Assembly (NCBI RefSeq): GCF_964204865.1 | Contig: NC_135262.1 | Span: forward strand, 19,149,650-19,213,649 | Direction of reading: 5' to 3' | Source: Styela clava | Lineage: Eukaryota; Chordata; Ascidiacea; Stolidobranchia; Styelidae | Length of the DNA: 64,000 nucleotides | In this document: piece by piece, positions 23,501-34,973 of the stretch | How the letters are laid out: each line of letters starts with the position of its first letter | Position numbering within the stretch: position 1 is the first letter of the stretch | Notes under the pieces: model-generated | What the model was told of the DNA's origin: nothing | Seen by the model: only the letters and a program-made list of their open reading frames with translations | Database searches by the model: none | Program-made: the position numbers and the translations under genes

Positions 23501-26500
23501 ATTTTGAGATAACCTCCCAAGCTGAATCATACAGATATGGTAAGTGAATCTCATCTGATGTTCTGTATCAACAATAGAATTAAAAATGATTCCTATTGTT
23601 TAATTGCTGTTCTGAAATATAGGTGGGATTTGCGAAGCCGATAATAAAAAAGAAAGAAATTGGTCCAAAAGAGGAGAAGGGGATTATTGAAATAGTGAAA
23701 GACGCTATAAAAAGATGTAAGGTATGTTGTGATTATGTGATACATATTAGCAGTACAGCGATACCAGTGCATACAAGACAGATTCATGGGGTGCATTATG
23801 CAAAAGATATCAAAACGCAGTAGTCCTACATGAACTAAAGCACGTCCCCAGTAAAATGCTGCAATTTTATAATTTAAGTAGCAATAGCAAAAACAAAGAA
23901 TACTTTGAAAAACAGCAAAAAATATTAGTTGAGATACATAAAAAAAAGTTGACAATCTCTCATTCCAATAGGAGGAATGATCATCATAGAGCTGCTTTAT
24001 AGTTATAATATAACACAATTATATTAAGAACTATGAAACAAGAAAGTAACTATTTTTGCATCAACTCTATTTCATTGCTAAATTAAACTTTAAATACAGC
24101 TGAATATTTACAGTATTAGAAAATTTTTGCATAAACATTGAAACCAAATTAATTTTTCAGTTATAAGTTTACAACATATTTTCAGAGCGATAAAGATATG
24201 GCTGAATTTATTAAACTAGCATTAGATGATATGTTCAATGGACCGTGGAACGTTATAGTTGGTGATAAATTTGGAGGAATGATTGCACATATTCCAAGTA
24301 AGTAATATTTGATTGCACAACCAAGATTGTTATAACCCAATAAGTTGTCTCAGTAATTGCATCACAGGGTAAAATCTCGGGTTCAAATCCCATGCCTACC
24401 CCTTTATCCAGGGCGGTGGTTCTCAAACAGTGGGGCGTAAACAATTTTCTGCGGATGCGTAAAGCTAATAAAAATGAAAATATTTGATCTTGTAGATTTG
24501 ATCTTGTTCGCCTTATTTTGGATATTTACGTGTCATCCACATTTTTGAATAAAGCATACTACCGCCCTACTATCTGTTATTTGTAGCTTTTTGTTAGCTA
24601 GTTATTGTTAGGGTGGGCACGCGACTCGACAAAATACTAAAAAGGGGGCAAGGCTTAAAAAGCTTGAAAACCACTGGTCTATGGTGGCCCATCGTTGTCA
24701 CGCGTAAAATTGAAAATAAAAATAAAAAATAAAATAAAAAAAAGAAAATAAAAAAATAGTTGTGAAAAAACATAAAAATAATTGAAAAAAAAAATTAAAA
24801 TTAAAAAAAAAAAAATTAAAATAAAAAAAAATTAAAAAAAAAAAAAAAAATTAAAAAAAAAAATAAAATAAATATTGAATAAAAAGAAAATAAAAAGGTT
24901 GACAACGATGGTCCGCCTCGTGGCCCATCTTTGTCACGCGTTTTTATTTTTAGAAAATTTGCTTCTGCTTGGGACCAACGTTGTCAGGCATAATCCTACG
25001 CGCACAAATGTGTTCCCTGGGTTTCCAACTCTACTGATTTTTTTGAGCAATATTCAATATGAAAATGTTCTATAAATTCTCCATGCTACAAGTTCAACAA
25101 GAAGTAATATATTTATAATAATGATAAGAGAATATAGAATTGAATACGAAAATTCGGAAAATTTGTTTTTACGTGTACAAGGTAATTTAATTGGAGAATG
25201 CTGCTTAACTATTCAGTTGGCTGGACACTCGCGATGCCGGTACCGTACCGTCTTACCAAATACCGATAGTCGCTTTGCGTCTGACCGTACCGGTAGCCAT
25301 GCAATCACTCATGAAAGAATGGGAGATACGGATAGTCTCGTAGAATATAGACTACTGAAACACTCTCTGTGCCTGCCTCATACCGTACAGCCGTAACGTA
25401 CCGATCCAGACAAATGATAAATCACCCGTGCTCAACCATTTATTTCAATACATACCTCGATCCTAGTAGAATATAGTGAGTCGAGGTATGGATTGAAATA
25501 AATGGTTGAGCACGGGCGATTCATCATTTGTCTGGATCGGTACGTTACGGCTGTACGGTATGGGGCAGGCGCAGAGAGTGTTTCAGTAGTCTATATTCTA
25601 CGAGACTATCCGTATCTCCCATTATTTCATGAGTGATTGCATGGGTACCGGTACGGTCAGACGGTACCGTACCGGCATCGCACGGGTGTCCAGACAACTG
25701 AGCAGTTGAGCAGCATTTTTCAATTCAATTACCTTCTACACGTAAAAACAAATTTTCGTATTCAATTCTATATTCTCTTATCATTATTATAAATATATTT
25801 CTTGAGGTTGAACTTGTAGCATGGAGAATTTATAAAACATTTTCGTTTTGAATTTATTGGATATTGCTCATGAAAATCAGTAGTGAGTTAGAAACCCAGG
25901 AAACACATTTGTGCGTGTAGGATTAAGCCTGACAACATTGGTCCCAAGCAGCATCAAATTTTCTAAAAATAAAAACGCGTGACAACGATGGGCCACGAGG
26001 CGGACCATCGTTGTCAACCTTTTTATTTTCTTTTTATCCAATTTTTTTTTTTAATTTTTTTTTTTTCATTTTTTTTTTTTTTGTTTTTATTCTTAATTTT
26101 TTTTTTTAATTTCAAATTTTTTTTTTCTCCCTTTTTTTTTTAATTATTTTTATGTTTTTTCACAACAATTTTTTTTATTTTCGCTTTTTCATTTTTTTTT
26201 AAATTAGACGCGTGACAACGATGGGCCACCATACTGGTCTAGGGTGTAATAAATTGTGTATTCAATACCAAACCGACAAGATTCGAGTCCTTTTGAAATG
26301 CAATAGCATAGATCTTTACATATCGACCAATGCTTGTAGAAAACCGTGTTTGAATCGAAAAGCGTATGTGTCTGCTTGTGCTGAGCCTCGTTCAAAGAGA
26401 AAGGCACATAAATACTAAGTATAATAAAGAATCTGTAGGGATATTGTTATTGATAAACCATAAATCCAAACGATCTTACTTTTTCAGATCACTTTATGTA

Positions 26501-29500
26501 TTTTCAATTCAAGAAGAAAGAATTCTTAGTTTATTGCACGAGAAATATGAAGGGAGCAAGATAACACTGACAGAGGATTTATTATTATTGTTTTTAGTAA
26601 TATATCGGTTAAATATATATATTCATATCAGAAAATTGCTGTTATTTTCTATTAATCAAAATTTTAGGGTATTTTTATGAGCCATTTATAGAATAGATTA
26701 ACAAAATTTGTCCCGAATCAATGCTGGTAAAATTATAAAATCTGTCAAAACAATGATGCGACCCAAAAGCATAACCCAAGTTATTTGGAACATACACTAC
26801 ACAGAACACCAGACAGAACTTTTATGCTAATTGTCCCTGATTACTGACAACTTTGGGTACAACCATACGCAAACAGAAGTTCAGGTGTTAAATAGATTTT
26901 CTTCATTTTTGTAGAATTATGAAATCTATGTTTTTCTAGGTAACCTTGTGTACTTTTACGAAGGGGCTTCATAATGGTATAGTGATTTTTCATATGAAAC
27001 AGCCCTACATTCGAAATAATAAGTTCATAACTTTTGGCTGTATCTTCAGCTTTTTCTTAAATCTTAAGTTCTATGATAGACAATACACTGCACACAAAAA
27101 AAAGTTTCTCGCATAAATGTCTGCAAACGTGACCAAAAATCATGAAATTATTAATCCCACTTACACTAATTCTTTACCAAATCCATGAAAATCGAAAGCA
27201 TTTCCTTTTGATCTGTCAGTAATTCTTGTTGCCATTTCCCTCATAGCCAGAACATGATTTGTTACTTGTTTTATTTGGTCTTTAGTTGAAGCAAATTGCA
27301 TTTGTGTGTCAGCAGGCACGAGATCCTTTGAAAAAATCACAATTAGCAATTAGTGATTGAATATATCAGTATTTCAGCTTATGGTAAACACAAATAAACA
27401 TACTTTTGCTTCATTACTTAGTGGACTCATTTGAAACTCATCAGCGCAGCCCCGAAATTGATCTTTAATTTTGTGAACGACTTCCTGTGACAAAAATAAA
27501 ACGAAATGTAGTGATTTATAAAAGCTACAAAAGCCAACAAATCGCTAAGAACATTCATACATTCTTACAGTACAATCGAAAATAAAAAAGTATAAAACAT
27601 CTTTCATTTATTCAAGAGCAAGTTGCCTTGTTTTCATAACAAAATGAACTATTTTATGAAGAGTGGAGTATAAAGAAGCTAATCTTAAAAAGTTTTATTC
27701 TCAATACAAACTAATTTTCAATTAAAGTTAAGTAAATCAACCACAACGAAATTCGAAGCAATGTCATCTGGCCAAAATATTAGTGTTTTCTCTCAAAAAA
27801 ATTTGCATTTTTGCTGAAAATAAATTAAGATTACGGTTACAGAAATGGGAAAATAACATAGAATATCATAGAATTGGCGATGGATAGATATAGATATCTG
27901 TACTTAAAAATGGCTACAATAGCGCATTTGCCATTTAAACAACTGAATTAATAAAAACCAATAGTACTGCAGCGCTAATCTACAAAAATCAGATTCGAAT
28001 TACATGATATTTAACTATTCTGTGATGAATTTAATGAGGCTTGCAATGTCACATGATAAAACGTTGTTATTCAAAGATGTATCAAACAATGTTATCATGC
28101 AACAAACACTATATCATTTTGCTGAATACTGCACGTTGCAAAATTTATATGTATACAACCCCACTGTTTGACAAATAATGCATGATGTATAGAATTAGTC
28201 ACTTATTAAACAGACCGTCTACCTACCATAATATACATGCTTCACGATACTTTATTATCGAAGTTTACAAGCTTTTGTTTGATAAAAAGTTTATTCAATG
28301 CAAAATAATACATATTTGGAGAGCCTTATTCCTTCATTTTACTTATTAAATAACATATTTTTGTTCGACTTTATTGTATTTATCGCGTTTTGTTAGACTT
28401 TCTCAATGGTGTCGCCGCTCGATAACCAGCTTTGGTTTTCGCCGTCTCCCTTCACCCTGAAATGCGATTTTTTTATATATTTCTTTTAGAATGTGTATGT
28501 AGAATTCGTATTTTTCAGCATGGTGAAAAAATAAATTACTGATTACTGATATAAATTTTTTGATAAATTTACAAAAAAAATCATTGCGATAAATACTGGA
28601 ACCGCAACAAAATTGCTTATAAACTTACAACAGCAATTTACCTCCAGTTTAAACATTAAAATATGAGAATTCCGAATCATAAACTATGCGATATATAAAA
28701 AATTCAATTCCGAATATCAAATATGAAAAATAATTTACTTCTTGAATTTCGACGTATACTTAAAATAGAAAAACATTTTTCTGAAATTGAGTAATAAAAA
28801 TTCTTGTGGTCGCATTGAAAAGATTTATAACAACAAAACTTTATAACCAATTTGATCACAGAGCTGAATGAATCATTCAGATGAATTATAGTACAAATGT
28901 CAAATATTCATGATTATAAACATTGTGATATTAATAAGAGCGCCCACTTACGCTTCCGGAAAACGTAAGAAAGAATCTTATGATTGGGTCTTGATACATT
29001 GCAGGATGAGAACAGACGATCGTTAAAAATCTTCGTAATGATTTCCGTCTTGCTTCAATAAAACTTTTATCAGCTGAAATTAGTAAAATTATATTGCATG
29101 AACGAAAACAAAATTTTTTAATGAAATCACATATTAGACAAAACCAAGATAATGAATGCTTCTGATTCACACTTATAACAATTAGTCAGCAGAAGAAATG
29201 ATGTCATCAGTTCTAATGATATCTACAAACTGACTTTTGAATGTTATTAGCGAAAGAAAAATTAAATAATACTAGCTTAACAATTCCATCATCTTTCACA
29301 AAATACAATATTGATATTACTTGAATACCCCAAATCGAGCATTTGGCTTTTTATGGTACTCCTTTTGAATACACAGAAAAAAACAATGATTAATAACAAT
29401 CTTTTTGTTATTTTACAGGATTTTGGCGAGACAGAGCCACCCCCCCCCCCCCTGAAAAAAAAAATCTTTATACCTCCTATGACCTTCTTGGGTGGTAATT

Positions 29501-32319
29501 TCGGTAGCATTCTGTATGGAAACCTCATTTGTAACATTTCGTAAAATGCTACGAAGTCATTGTACCTTCGTAATACTGTACTGTTAAACCTCTGAAAAGA
29601 CAAATGAAAAATGATAAAATTGCAAAAGTTATGAATAAATTATTTTTAAAATAAAGCAGTTTTTATTTGTGTGTGCAAAGGCGTAGTAATTACAGAATTA
29701 AACCTAAAGATAGACCATTTTAAAATTTAAAAATTATTTATTATAGCTTTCTAGAGTTCGGAAATTCAATTTTTCACAGTTTGAATAAGCTAAAAGAACA
29801 CTAATATCAAAATGCCACATTTGGTGGTAAATAGTGGGTGGATTATTCAGCTTTCACTTCCTGAATGGCAGTTTGTTTACATAAAGATGCTAAAATTGCA
29901 TCAGGTAAATTATCATAACCAGTCTGTCAGTCTTAAAACAAATTTATTAAAGATTATTTATTTCGAAAAATGACAAAAATCTGTTTTCACCTAAAGCATT
30001 ATTACAACTTATTTATCACAATATTCATTATCACATAGACCTAATGAAATAGATATGCAACCAGCATTTGGGTTTACACCCCCAGGGCATAATTCCTATG
30101 TATTTTGCTACTAAATATCATTAAAAATGACAGATGATCCATACCAATCCTATTCATGTCAAAAATTACAGACATCATGGTTGTAGATGGAAATATCTTG
30201 CAAGCAGAAATATCTATGAATAAGCTAACCTAGATATGCGAGGAATGTGCTCACCAAAGAAAACAAAATTCAACTTACTGTACTTTTAACCTCATATTCA
30301 ACATGTTTTAAGAAAATTCCCTTTTTCTCTGGAGCTTTCAAAACTTCAATTTTGTCAACTGCACATATTTGACAAAAGTCCATTTGCAATAACGTAGGAC
30401 TTTTATTCTTTTGTGACAGTGAGGATTTAATTTCTTGAATGCTTCCCAGCTGTGGCTTCGGTAACTCTGTAAGAATTCAACACTAATTTTCTAATACTGT
30501 TGATAATTTCGATAAAATAAATAAATTGAACCGAATATTATGGACTTATCAGTGTAAAGGAGATCTAATATTTATGTCATATAAAAACCAAAGATTTTTT
30601 TATTATTATTTCGTAACAAATTTTCCCATTTTATTGAATTAACAGAAAATAACTCTTGATTCATGCAACGTAAAATACAAAAAGAAACAGTTATCTGTAG
30701 CAATGATATTGACCTTGGCCAGAGAAATTTTCAAGCAGTTTTTCGTTGACTGTCTTTCCTTGTTGGGCAAAAGCTACTAGAGCCAATGCTTTATATAAAA
30801 CACTACGTGTAACAACACCATCCTTGCAACCAATACAATCCCATATCTGAAAAGAAACAATTTGATAAAGAATAGAAAAATTTTCCTGACATGAATTGAT
30901 GGATATGTGATCATTCATGAAAATCCACAAACAAAACTCTCCATTTTATATACTATTACAATGAAGCGTTATACAAAAACAAAAGTACCGGTACCCAATT
31001 GCAAAATGCTACTATCCTGTAAGTCAGGGGTCGGCAACCTTTCGTCCCTCGTGGGCCAGAATCAAAGGTTGCAAGTCATTGGCGGGCCGCACATATCTAT
31101 AGATTAAAAACCAAACGGATGGCCGATGAATCACATTTTTTCAAACAGGCTAGATGTTAAGTTTTAAGCAGCACGCGAAGATTGAACATTTCCTGCGCCA
31201 TTAAATCATTTGCATTTAGCATCAACTTTTCTGCGATTTGTTGCCATTTGTCTAATTATAATTTAATTATGAGCTCATTAAACGAGTAATTGTGAATTAA
31301 ATACTTGTTAGGTTATAATATAAATTAGTCTACACACGTGCCTCACAATAAATTCTGTTACGTAAAGATTATAATCGTCCAAACAGCTGTTTTGTTACTA
31401 TAATTCAGCGAAGCGTCGCGGACCGGATTATATTGCTCCGCGGGCCGTAGGTTGCTGACCCCTGCTGTAAGTCGTTGAATCTGAGACCGTAATTGAATGC
31501 ATGGATGCTTCAAATTGATCAAGTATAAATTTATGATCACACTTTTCGAGGGGAAACAACTGAGCGGTGGACACTCGCAACCGTTTTCTGTATAGTAAGT
31601 AAATATAATCACAGGTCTGGTGATGTTTTGCAAAGAAATTTTGTAATTTGTTTCATCTTTATTTTTTCAGAACATGTTATCATCAAACCCACAATTCGGA
31701 GAAGCCGAACAAATTAATGACCCAATTGCTAGCCGATGTTTAAAATATAGTCCAAACAAAATCTGGTTGAATCAAATTAAAAACGAATTTGGCTCTATTC
31801 TCAAATTCCTAGTTGTTACACATACTTTATCAGGTCTGTATTAGCCAAACCCAACGACAAATTCGGTAATAAAAATGTAACAACATATCTTAATGAGTTA
31901 TGACAAGTGGTTAGTATCATGAAATCACAGGCGGACTGCTAGAAAATTATCCAGTATTGGGAAAAGTAAAATTTCTCGTACCTAATTTACAATTTCTCTT
32001 CTGTTATTTATGCTTGTTGATACTGGGATTTTAAGGCTGTTACAAATAATTGTATCAGTCCGAGTGTACTTGAAATTAGTTGCAAAAGGATTTTTATTAA
32101 AATAGCATGCAGCTGTTTCATTTATTCTAAAATTTTTGTGCCAGTCTATGAGAACAACTAAAATGCTCAAAAATTGACACAATTCTATTACCTGACTAAG
32201 AGTTGATTTCTCTAAACCAGATTTCAAAAGAACTTGAGTTAAAACTTCTCGGGTTATTTTGTCATTTTGTCCAGGACATAACGTATCATACACATCTCTG
32301 TAATACGGTGGAACACTTC
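20575..32319 (-). CDS. SNX8: Sorting nexin-8, 12 exons found (first exon missing)
   Basis: Endosomal sorting nexin with PX and BAR domains that works in endosome-to-Golgi retrieval. Exons, in reading order: 32319-32192, 30846-30714, 30466-30279, 29591-29474, 29073-28952, 27484-27404, 27325-27165, 23176-23044, 22880-22812, 21930-21781, 21073-20924, 20679-20575; phases agree throughout and give 512 residues. Exons 1-2 encode an EH-like N-terminal domain (VYDTLCPGQNDKITREVL, then LYKALALVAFAQQGK). The PX domain runs from KKGIFLKHVEYEVK through RRYNDFVAFYEML, FPYRMLPKLPPKKVIGG and SFIEARRKSLRRF. The BAR part includes KDQIKQVTNHVLAMREMA, LNLLYDLLQAY and NYYSLHCIHLETQLVHTYL. The C-terminus is MCELWESLTPRVSALL then a Pro/Ser tail. 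The first exon found enters in phase 1 with no start codon, so at least one upstream exon was not identified. A minus-strand ATTAAA (20295-20300) may be the polyadenylation signal. Confidence 0.94.
22197..22686. mobile_element. hAT-like element (490 bp) in an SNX8 intron
   Basis: Starts CAGTGGTGAGTGAG and ends GTTTGCCAATCACTG. Flanks CTCTAGGC and CTCTAGCA match at 6 of 8, an aged duplication. The interior is the reverse complement of part of the element at 19305 (the GATACACAAAAAA and AAACRATCATACATTACG blocks are shared). Confidence 0.75.
23537..26564 (+). CDS. LC8-type dynein light chain, nested in an SNX8 intron
   Basis: Small dynein light chain of the LC8/DNAL4 superfamily; family members bind dynein intermediate chains or other partners. 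Exons: 23537-23539 (start ATG at an exon end, before GTAAGT), 23623-23721, 24186-24297, 26488-26564; phases join to 96 residues, within the family's 85-105 range. The N-terminal helix (IIEIVKDAIKRC), second helix (MAEFIKLALDDMF), and strands PWNVIVGDKFGGMIAHIP, NHFMYFQF and EFLVYCTR follow the LC8 fold, where relatives have WHCIVGRNFGSYVTHE and HFIYFYLG. The usual histidine after Trp is Asn. It lies wholly in one SNX8 intron on the opposite strand, and its third intron contains the 1.55-kb fold-back element. The one-codon first exon is the least certain part. Which paralogue it is cannot be decided here. Confidence 0.8.
24341..24400 (+). repeat. tRNA-like fragment (possible SINE head)
   Basis: GTCTCAGTAATTGCATC resembles a tRNA A-box region, and GGTTCAAATCC at 24380-24390 is an ideal B box. 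No paired acceptor stem is evident, so this is more likely a tRNA-derived fragment than a functional tRNA gene. Confidence 0.4.
24414..24676. mobile_element. hAT-like element (263 bp), abutted by the fold-back insertion
   Basis: Left end CGGTGGTTCTCAAAC (canonical CAGTGGTTCTCAA with one change), right end TTGAAAACCACTG. The fold-back element inserted 4 bp beyond its right end, so its right flank is displaced. Reading across the insertion, flanks ATCCAGGG and GTCTAGGG agree at 6 of 8 positions. Confidence 0.65.
24681..26232. mobile_element. Fold-back element with long inverted arms (1552 bp)
   Basis: An almost complete palindrome: the left arm (24681-25460) and right arm (25481-26232) are inverted copies, separated by a 20-bp centre at 25461-25480. 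The ends read ATGGTGGCCCATCGTTGTCA inward. The flanking duplication ACTGGTCT is exact at 24673-24680 and 26233-26240. Each arm has a terminal A/T homopolymer-rich block of about 200 bp, bounded by GTTGTCACGCG outside and GGTTGACAACGATGG inside. A second GTGGCCCATCKTTGTCACGC copy follows (24920; inverted near 25976), then unique sequence with TACCGTACC-type strings near the centre. No transposase is encoded; the open frame at 25121-25396 lies across the arm and is not a gene. Confidence 0.93.
27485..28951. other. SNX8 intron
   Basis: About 1.5 kb of AT-rich intron between two SNX8 exons. No repeat terminus, RNA gene or extra exon is visible. The intron after the PX exon also holds a C-tract (14 C) near 29438-29452. 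Confidence 0.5.
31025..31464. mobile_element. Non-autonomous hAT element (440 bp) in an SNX8 intron
   Basis: Termini CAGGGGTCGGCAACC and GGTTGCTGACCCCTG are the classic Charlie/hAT pair. An exact 8-bp duplication, CTGTAAGT, lies at 31017-31024 and 31465-31472. Subterminal GGCGGGCCGC and CGCGGGCCGTAGG strings are typical. No transposase frame. Confidence 0.94.
31671..31833 (+). other. Possible unassigned exon opposite SNX8
   Basis: Open sequence behind a strong acceptor (ATTTTTTCAG) and before a weak donor (GTCTGT). It would encode NMLSSNPQFGEAEQINDPIA and KIWLNQIKNEFGSILKFL, which looks protein-like rather than random. I do not recognise a family and found no phase-compatible partner exon on this strand. 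It could equally be a transposon relic. Confidence 0.25.
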
Positions 32320-32359
32320 CTAAATACAGAAAATAATGAAATTACTCTCCTTTCTTATC

Positions 32360-32660
32360 AAGTTTATGTACTCAGTCCAAATGCTGAAATGGAACAGCAT
32401 GGCACAACTGCTCTTTGCGACCGCTATGTTCTGTGAATAAAATTGCTTTAGTTTTGAAACGAACAGATCACATGTTGTCAATGGTTAAAAGTTGATTAAA
32501 TTTTTCCTCTGGTTTAATATTTTTTTGTCATATAATATTATGGGGTTTATGTATTCAGCGCAAATGCTGAAATGAAGATCAACAGCATACTAAAAACTGC
32601 TCTTTTTGAGTTTTATTCTATGCGAATATAACTTTTTATTTTTGAAACGAACAAGTGGTC
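32360..32660. repeat. Local tandem duplication (about 184-bp spacing)
   Basis: The blocks at 32360-32475 and 32544-32660 share GTTTATGTAYTCAG, CAAATGCTGAAATG, ACTGCTCTTT and TTTTGAAACGAACA in the same order. They are diverged, non-coding and lie just upstream of the first SNX8 exon found. Confidence 0.7.
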
Positions 32661-32752
32661 CGATTCAATTTTTGTTTTTTCTGTTTTTAATAAATATGAA
32701 AATGGACTGGATATCCATATCACATAACTGCATAATCAAGCTTATTACTGTA

Positions 32753-33574
32753 GGGTGGCTTACCCACTGTGCGGCCACGATCTATTTGCGACCATCAACT
32801 TCATCGATTAAATGCCGAAAAAATTAATAAACCGCGATGATATTTCTCACGCGTTATCGTCTACTTATACCTCATAGCTCTGTGAAATTACACTAAAATG
32901 CGGCCACAAACAAAAAAGTTACGACCGAAAACCCGACCAAAGAAAAACAAACGGACCATTTTTCCATGTCGCCAACTACCCATTGTTCCTTTAAAAAAGC
33001 TTGAAAATCCATACAAATATAAGAGATAAAACTTGGCAGGTGGGTAGAGTTGTGTTTCTTTTAACCATCTTTAAAGTTTCGCGATCCTACATTTAAAGGA
33101 GGGGAAATAGGGGGGTGCGCATTTCCAATACGTCGATAATATCTTTGTCGACCAATTTGCAACCACCGTGTTTTTGTCTGTTTGATTGCTGTGATGCGGT
33201 GCTTTGTTTATAATTTGACAAATTTTGTTCGAAATTACCGTGTTCTTAAAATATATGACGATCATAAATGCAATAAAAAGCCTATTTTTTTCACGCATGG
33301 CTGCGTATGCCCTAGTCTCGACGCAGCAGAAACAATGTTCAAGGCTTGAAATCCGTGGTCGCACATTGGTCGTTCGGTCGCAAATACGTCTTCAGAGTGT
33401 CGTACTTTGGTGGTTTGTATAGCTTTAACCCCTGGTCGTAGAAAGTTAATTCAAGGTTTAGCGTGTAGAATAAATGCCAATGCACCTACGGTGAAAAAAT
33501 TATTGGGTTAGAAATATTGGTTTTTGTTTTATAGCGGTTTGAATGAAATTGTCCGCAGACTGGCTACACCACCC
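32753..33574. mobile_element. Putative DNA transposon relic with inverted ends (822 bp)
   Basis: The left end GGGTGGCTTACCCACTGTGC and the right end (reverse complement GGGTGGTGTAGCCAGTCTGC) match imperfectly over about 20 bp. Both flanks are TA, fitting a TA target duplication, though 2 bp can be chance. The interior repeats GCGACC/GGTCGC strings. No transposase frame is intact. Confidence 0.55.
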
Positions 33575-33929
33575 TATTAGCATTGTTATTAAATTCCTCC
33601 ATGAATCTGAAAAAACAAATTAGTAAATTGGCTGTGAAACCTCATAGCTTTTCGTCCATATACTGATATACCAAGACAAAAAAATTAACGCAATGAAATA
33701 TACAACAAACCTGATAACTCGGCCATGTCCTTTCAAATTTTAAAATTACAACACTAAAATCAGGATGACGACACAATCTTTTTATAGAATTCAAATGTCT
33801 GAACTGCAGAAATGTAGTTAAACAGTACCAAACAGCTTGGAAAAATATTACAATAATATTTTGTAACTCGCCTAGGCTACATGGATTTAACTAGATTGAA
33901 TAATGAGAATGTCTGTAATAGCAGAAAAG

Positions 33930-34090
33930 TACAGTATACTGTAATACAGGCCGACAGCGACAAGTACCGTATTACAGTATTAGTAGGCTAGTACCGGTTC
34001 GACACCGTACTATTACCGTATTACCTAATTCTGTAATTCAGTAGCTGGTTCAGTGGTTATACCGGTACCGGTACCGTTTACGGTACTGGT
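33930..34090. repeat. Cluster of ACCGTA/GGTACC simple repeats
   Basis: Dense runs of TACCGTATTAC, TACCGGTACCGGTACCG and TACGGTA. The same string type occurs in the fold-back element's core (25230-25400, 25540-25690) and near 42830 and 55930. Confidence 0.6.
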
Positions 34091-34248
34091 TTAAATTAGT
34101 ATATCTGTATATACAGATATAGCATATAGACTATATAAATATACATCATACATACTATATAAAAGTGATTGAGCGAAACCAATTCTGATTTCATGAAATA
34201 CAATAATATTATTTTCAAAAAACTAATAGAAATGAGCAATGCTTAATG

Positions 34249-34905
34249 TTTTTTTTTTTTTTTTTTTTATAGATAAAATAATAATATAAATCATTACATA
34301 CAGATGAGACAGTATAAATTCCATAATAAATGTTGATCATCTGTATCCGTACCGGTATTGTAGCATATCCGTTGTAAATCCCATTTGTTGTTAACATCAA
34401 TTATATGTTCCATGATGTCATTTACCATTATTTTAATTAATGCATGAAAAATAAAATTTTAAGAATTAGTTCCACTTCATTACGATAAACACTTCTAGTC
34501 ATATTTATACCTATATATTTGCATAATAAATCAAGTTCTTCACAATAATTAGGTAAATTTCTCAGTCGTTCTATATTTCTCCTACACCTTATTGAATTTC
34601 TTATAGTATTGACTACATTATTCACTCTTGGCATTACATTTTCAAAAATCACTGCATTTCTTTTCAACCAAATTTTATATCTTGCAGTACATATCAATAA
34701 AATAATAGCATTTTTTTCTATATTGGTCAAATGTACATAATTATTGTGTCTTAAATCTAATAATATACATGTTTCATAATTTATTAAGTTGCCACTGTTA
34801 GTTATTTTCATGATAATAGAAAAAACATAATCATACAATTGTTTCACAAATGCTTGTTTTCTGGTTGACGAAATATTAAACCTCTCTCTCTCACGCTCCA
34901 CCAGT
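34249..34905 (-). mobile_element. 5'-truncated LINE 3' end with ORF2 relic
   Basis: A T-run of 20 at 34249-34268 is a minus-strand poly(A) tail. Upstream of it on the minus strand, an open frame (34901-34437) encodes a C-terminal LINE ORF2 segment: NAIILLICTARYKIWLKRNA is comparable with NLIIACGKAAIWNFRNG near the end of the neighbouring element's ORF2. The frame starts in a CTCTCTCTCTC tract, which marks the truncation. It belongs to a different, related family. No target duplication was recognised. Confidence 0.75.
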
Positions 34906-34973
34906 CAAAACTATTGCTCATGGAATATGCTACTACTCTACTCAGTGGTTTTTTTTTTTTTTTTTTTTTTTTT

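Noticed and set aside
25121-25396. 91-codon open frame inside the fold-back element
   Set aside because: It lies along one arm of a palindrome, has no family resemblance and its mirror arm is not open in the same way.
33575-33601. Possible SNX8 first exon (MEEFNNNANR on the minus strand)
   Set aside because: Its only GT donor leaves phase 0, whereas the next exon needs phase 1; it also abuts a transposon end.
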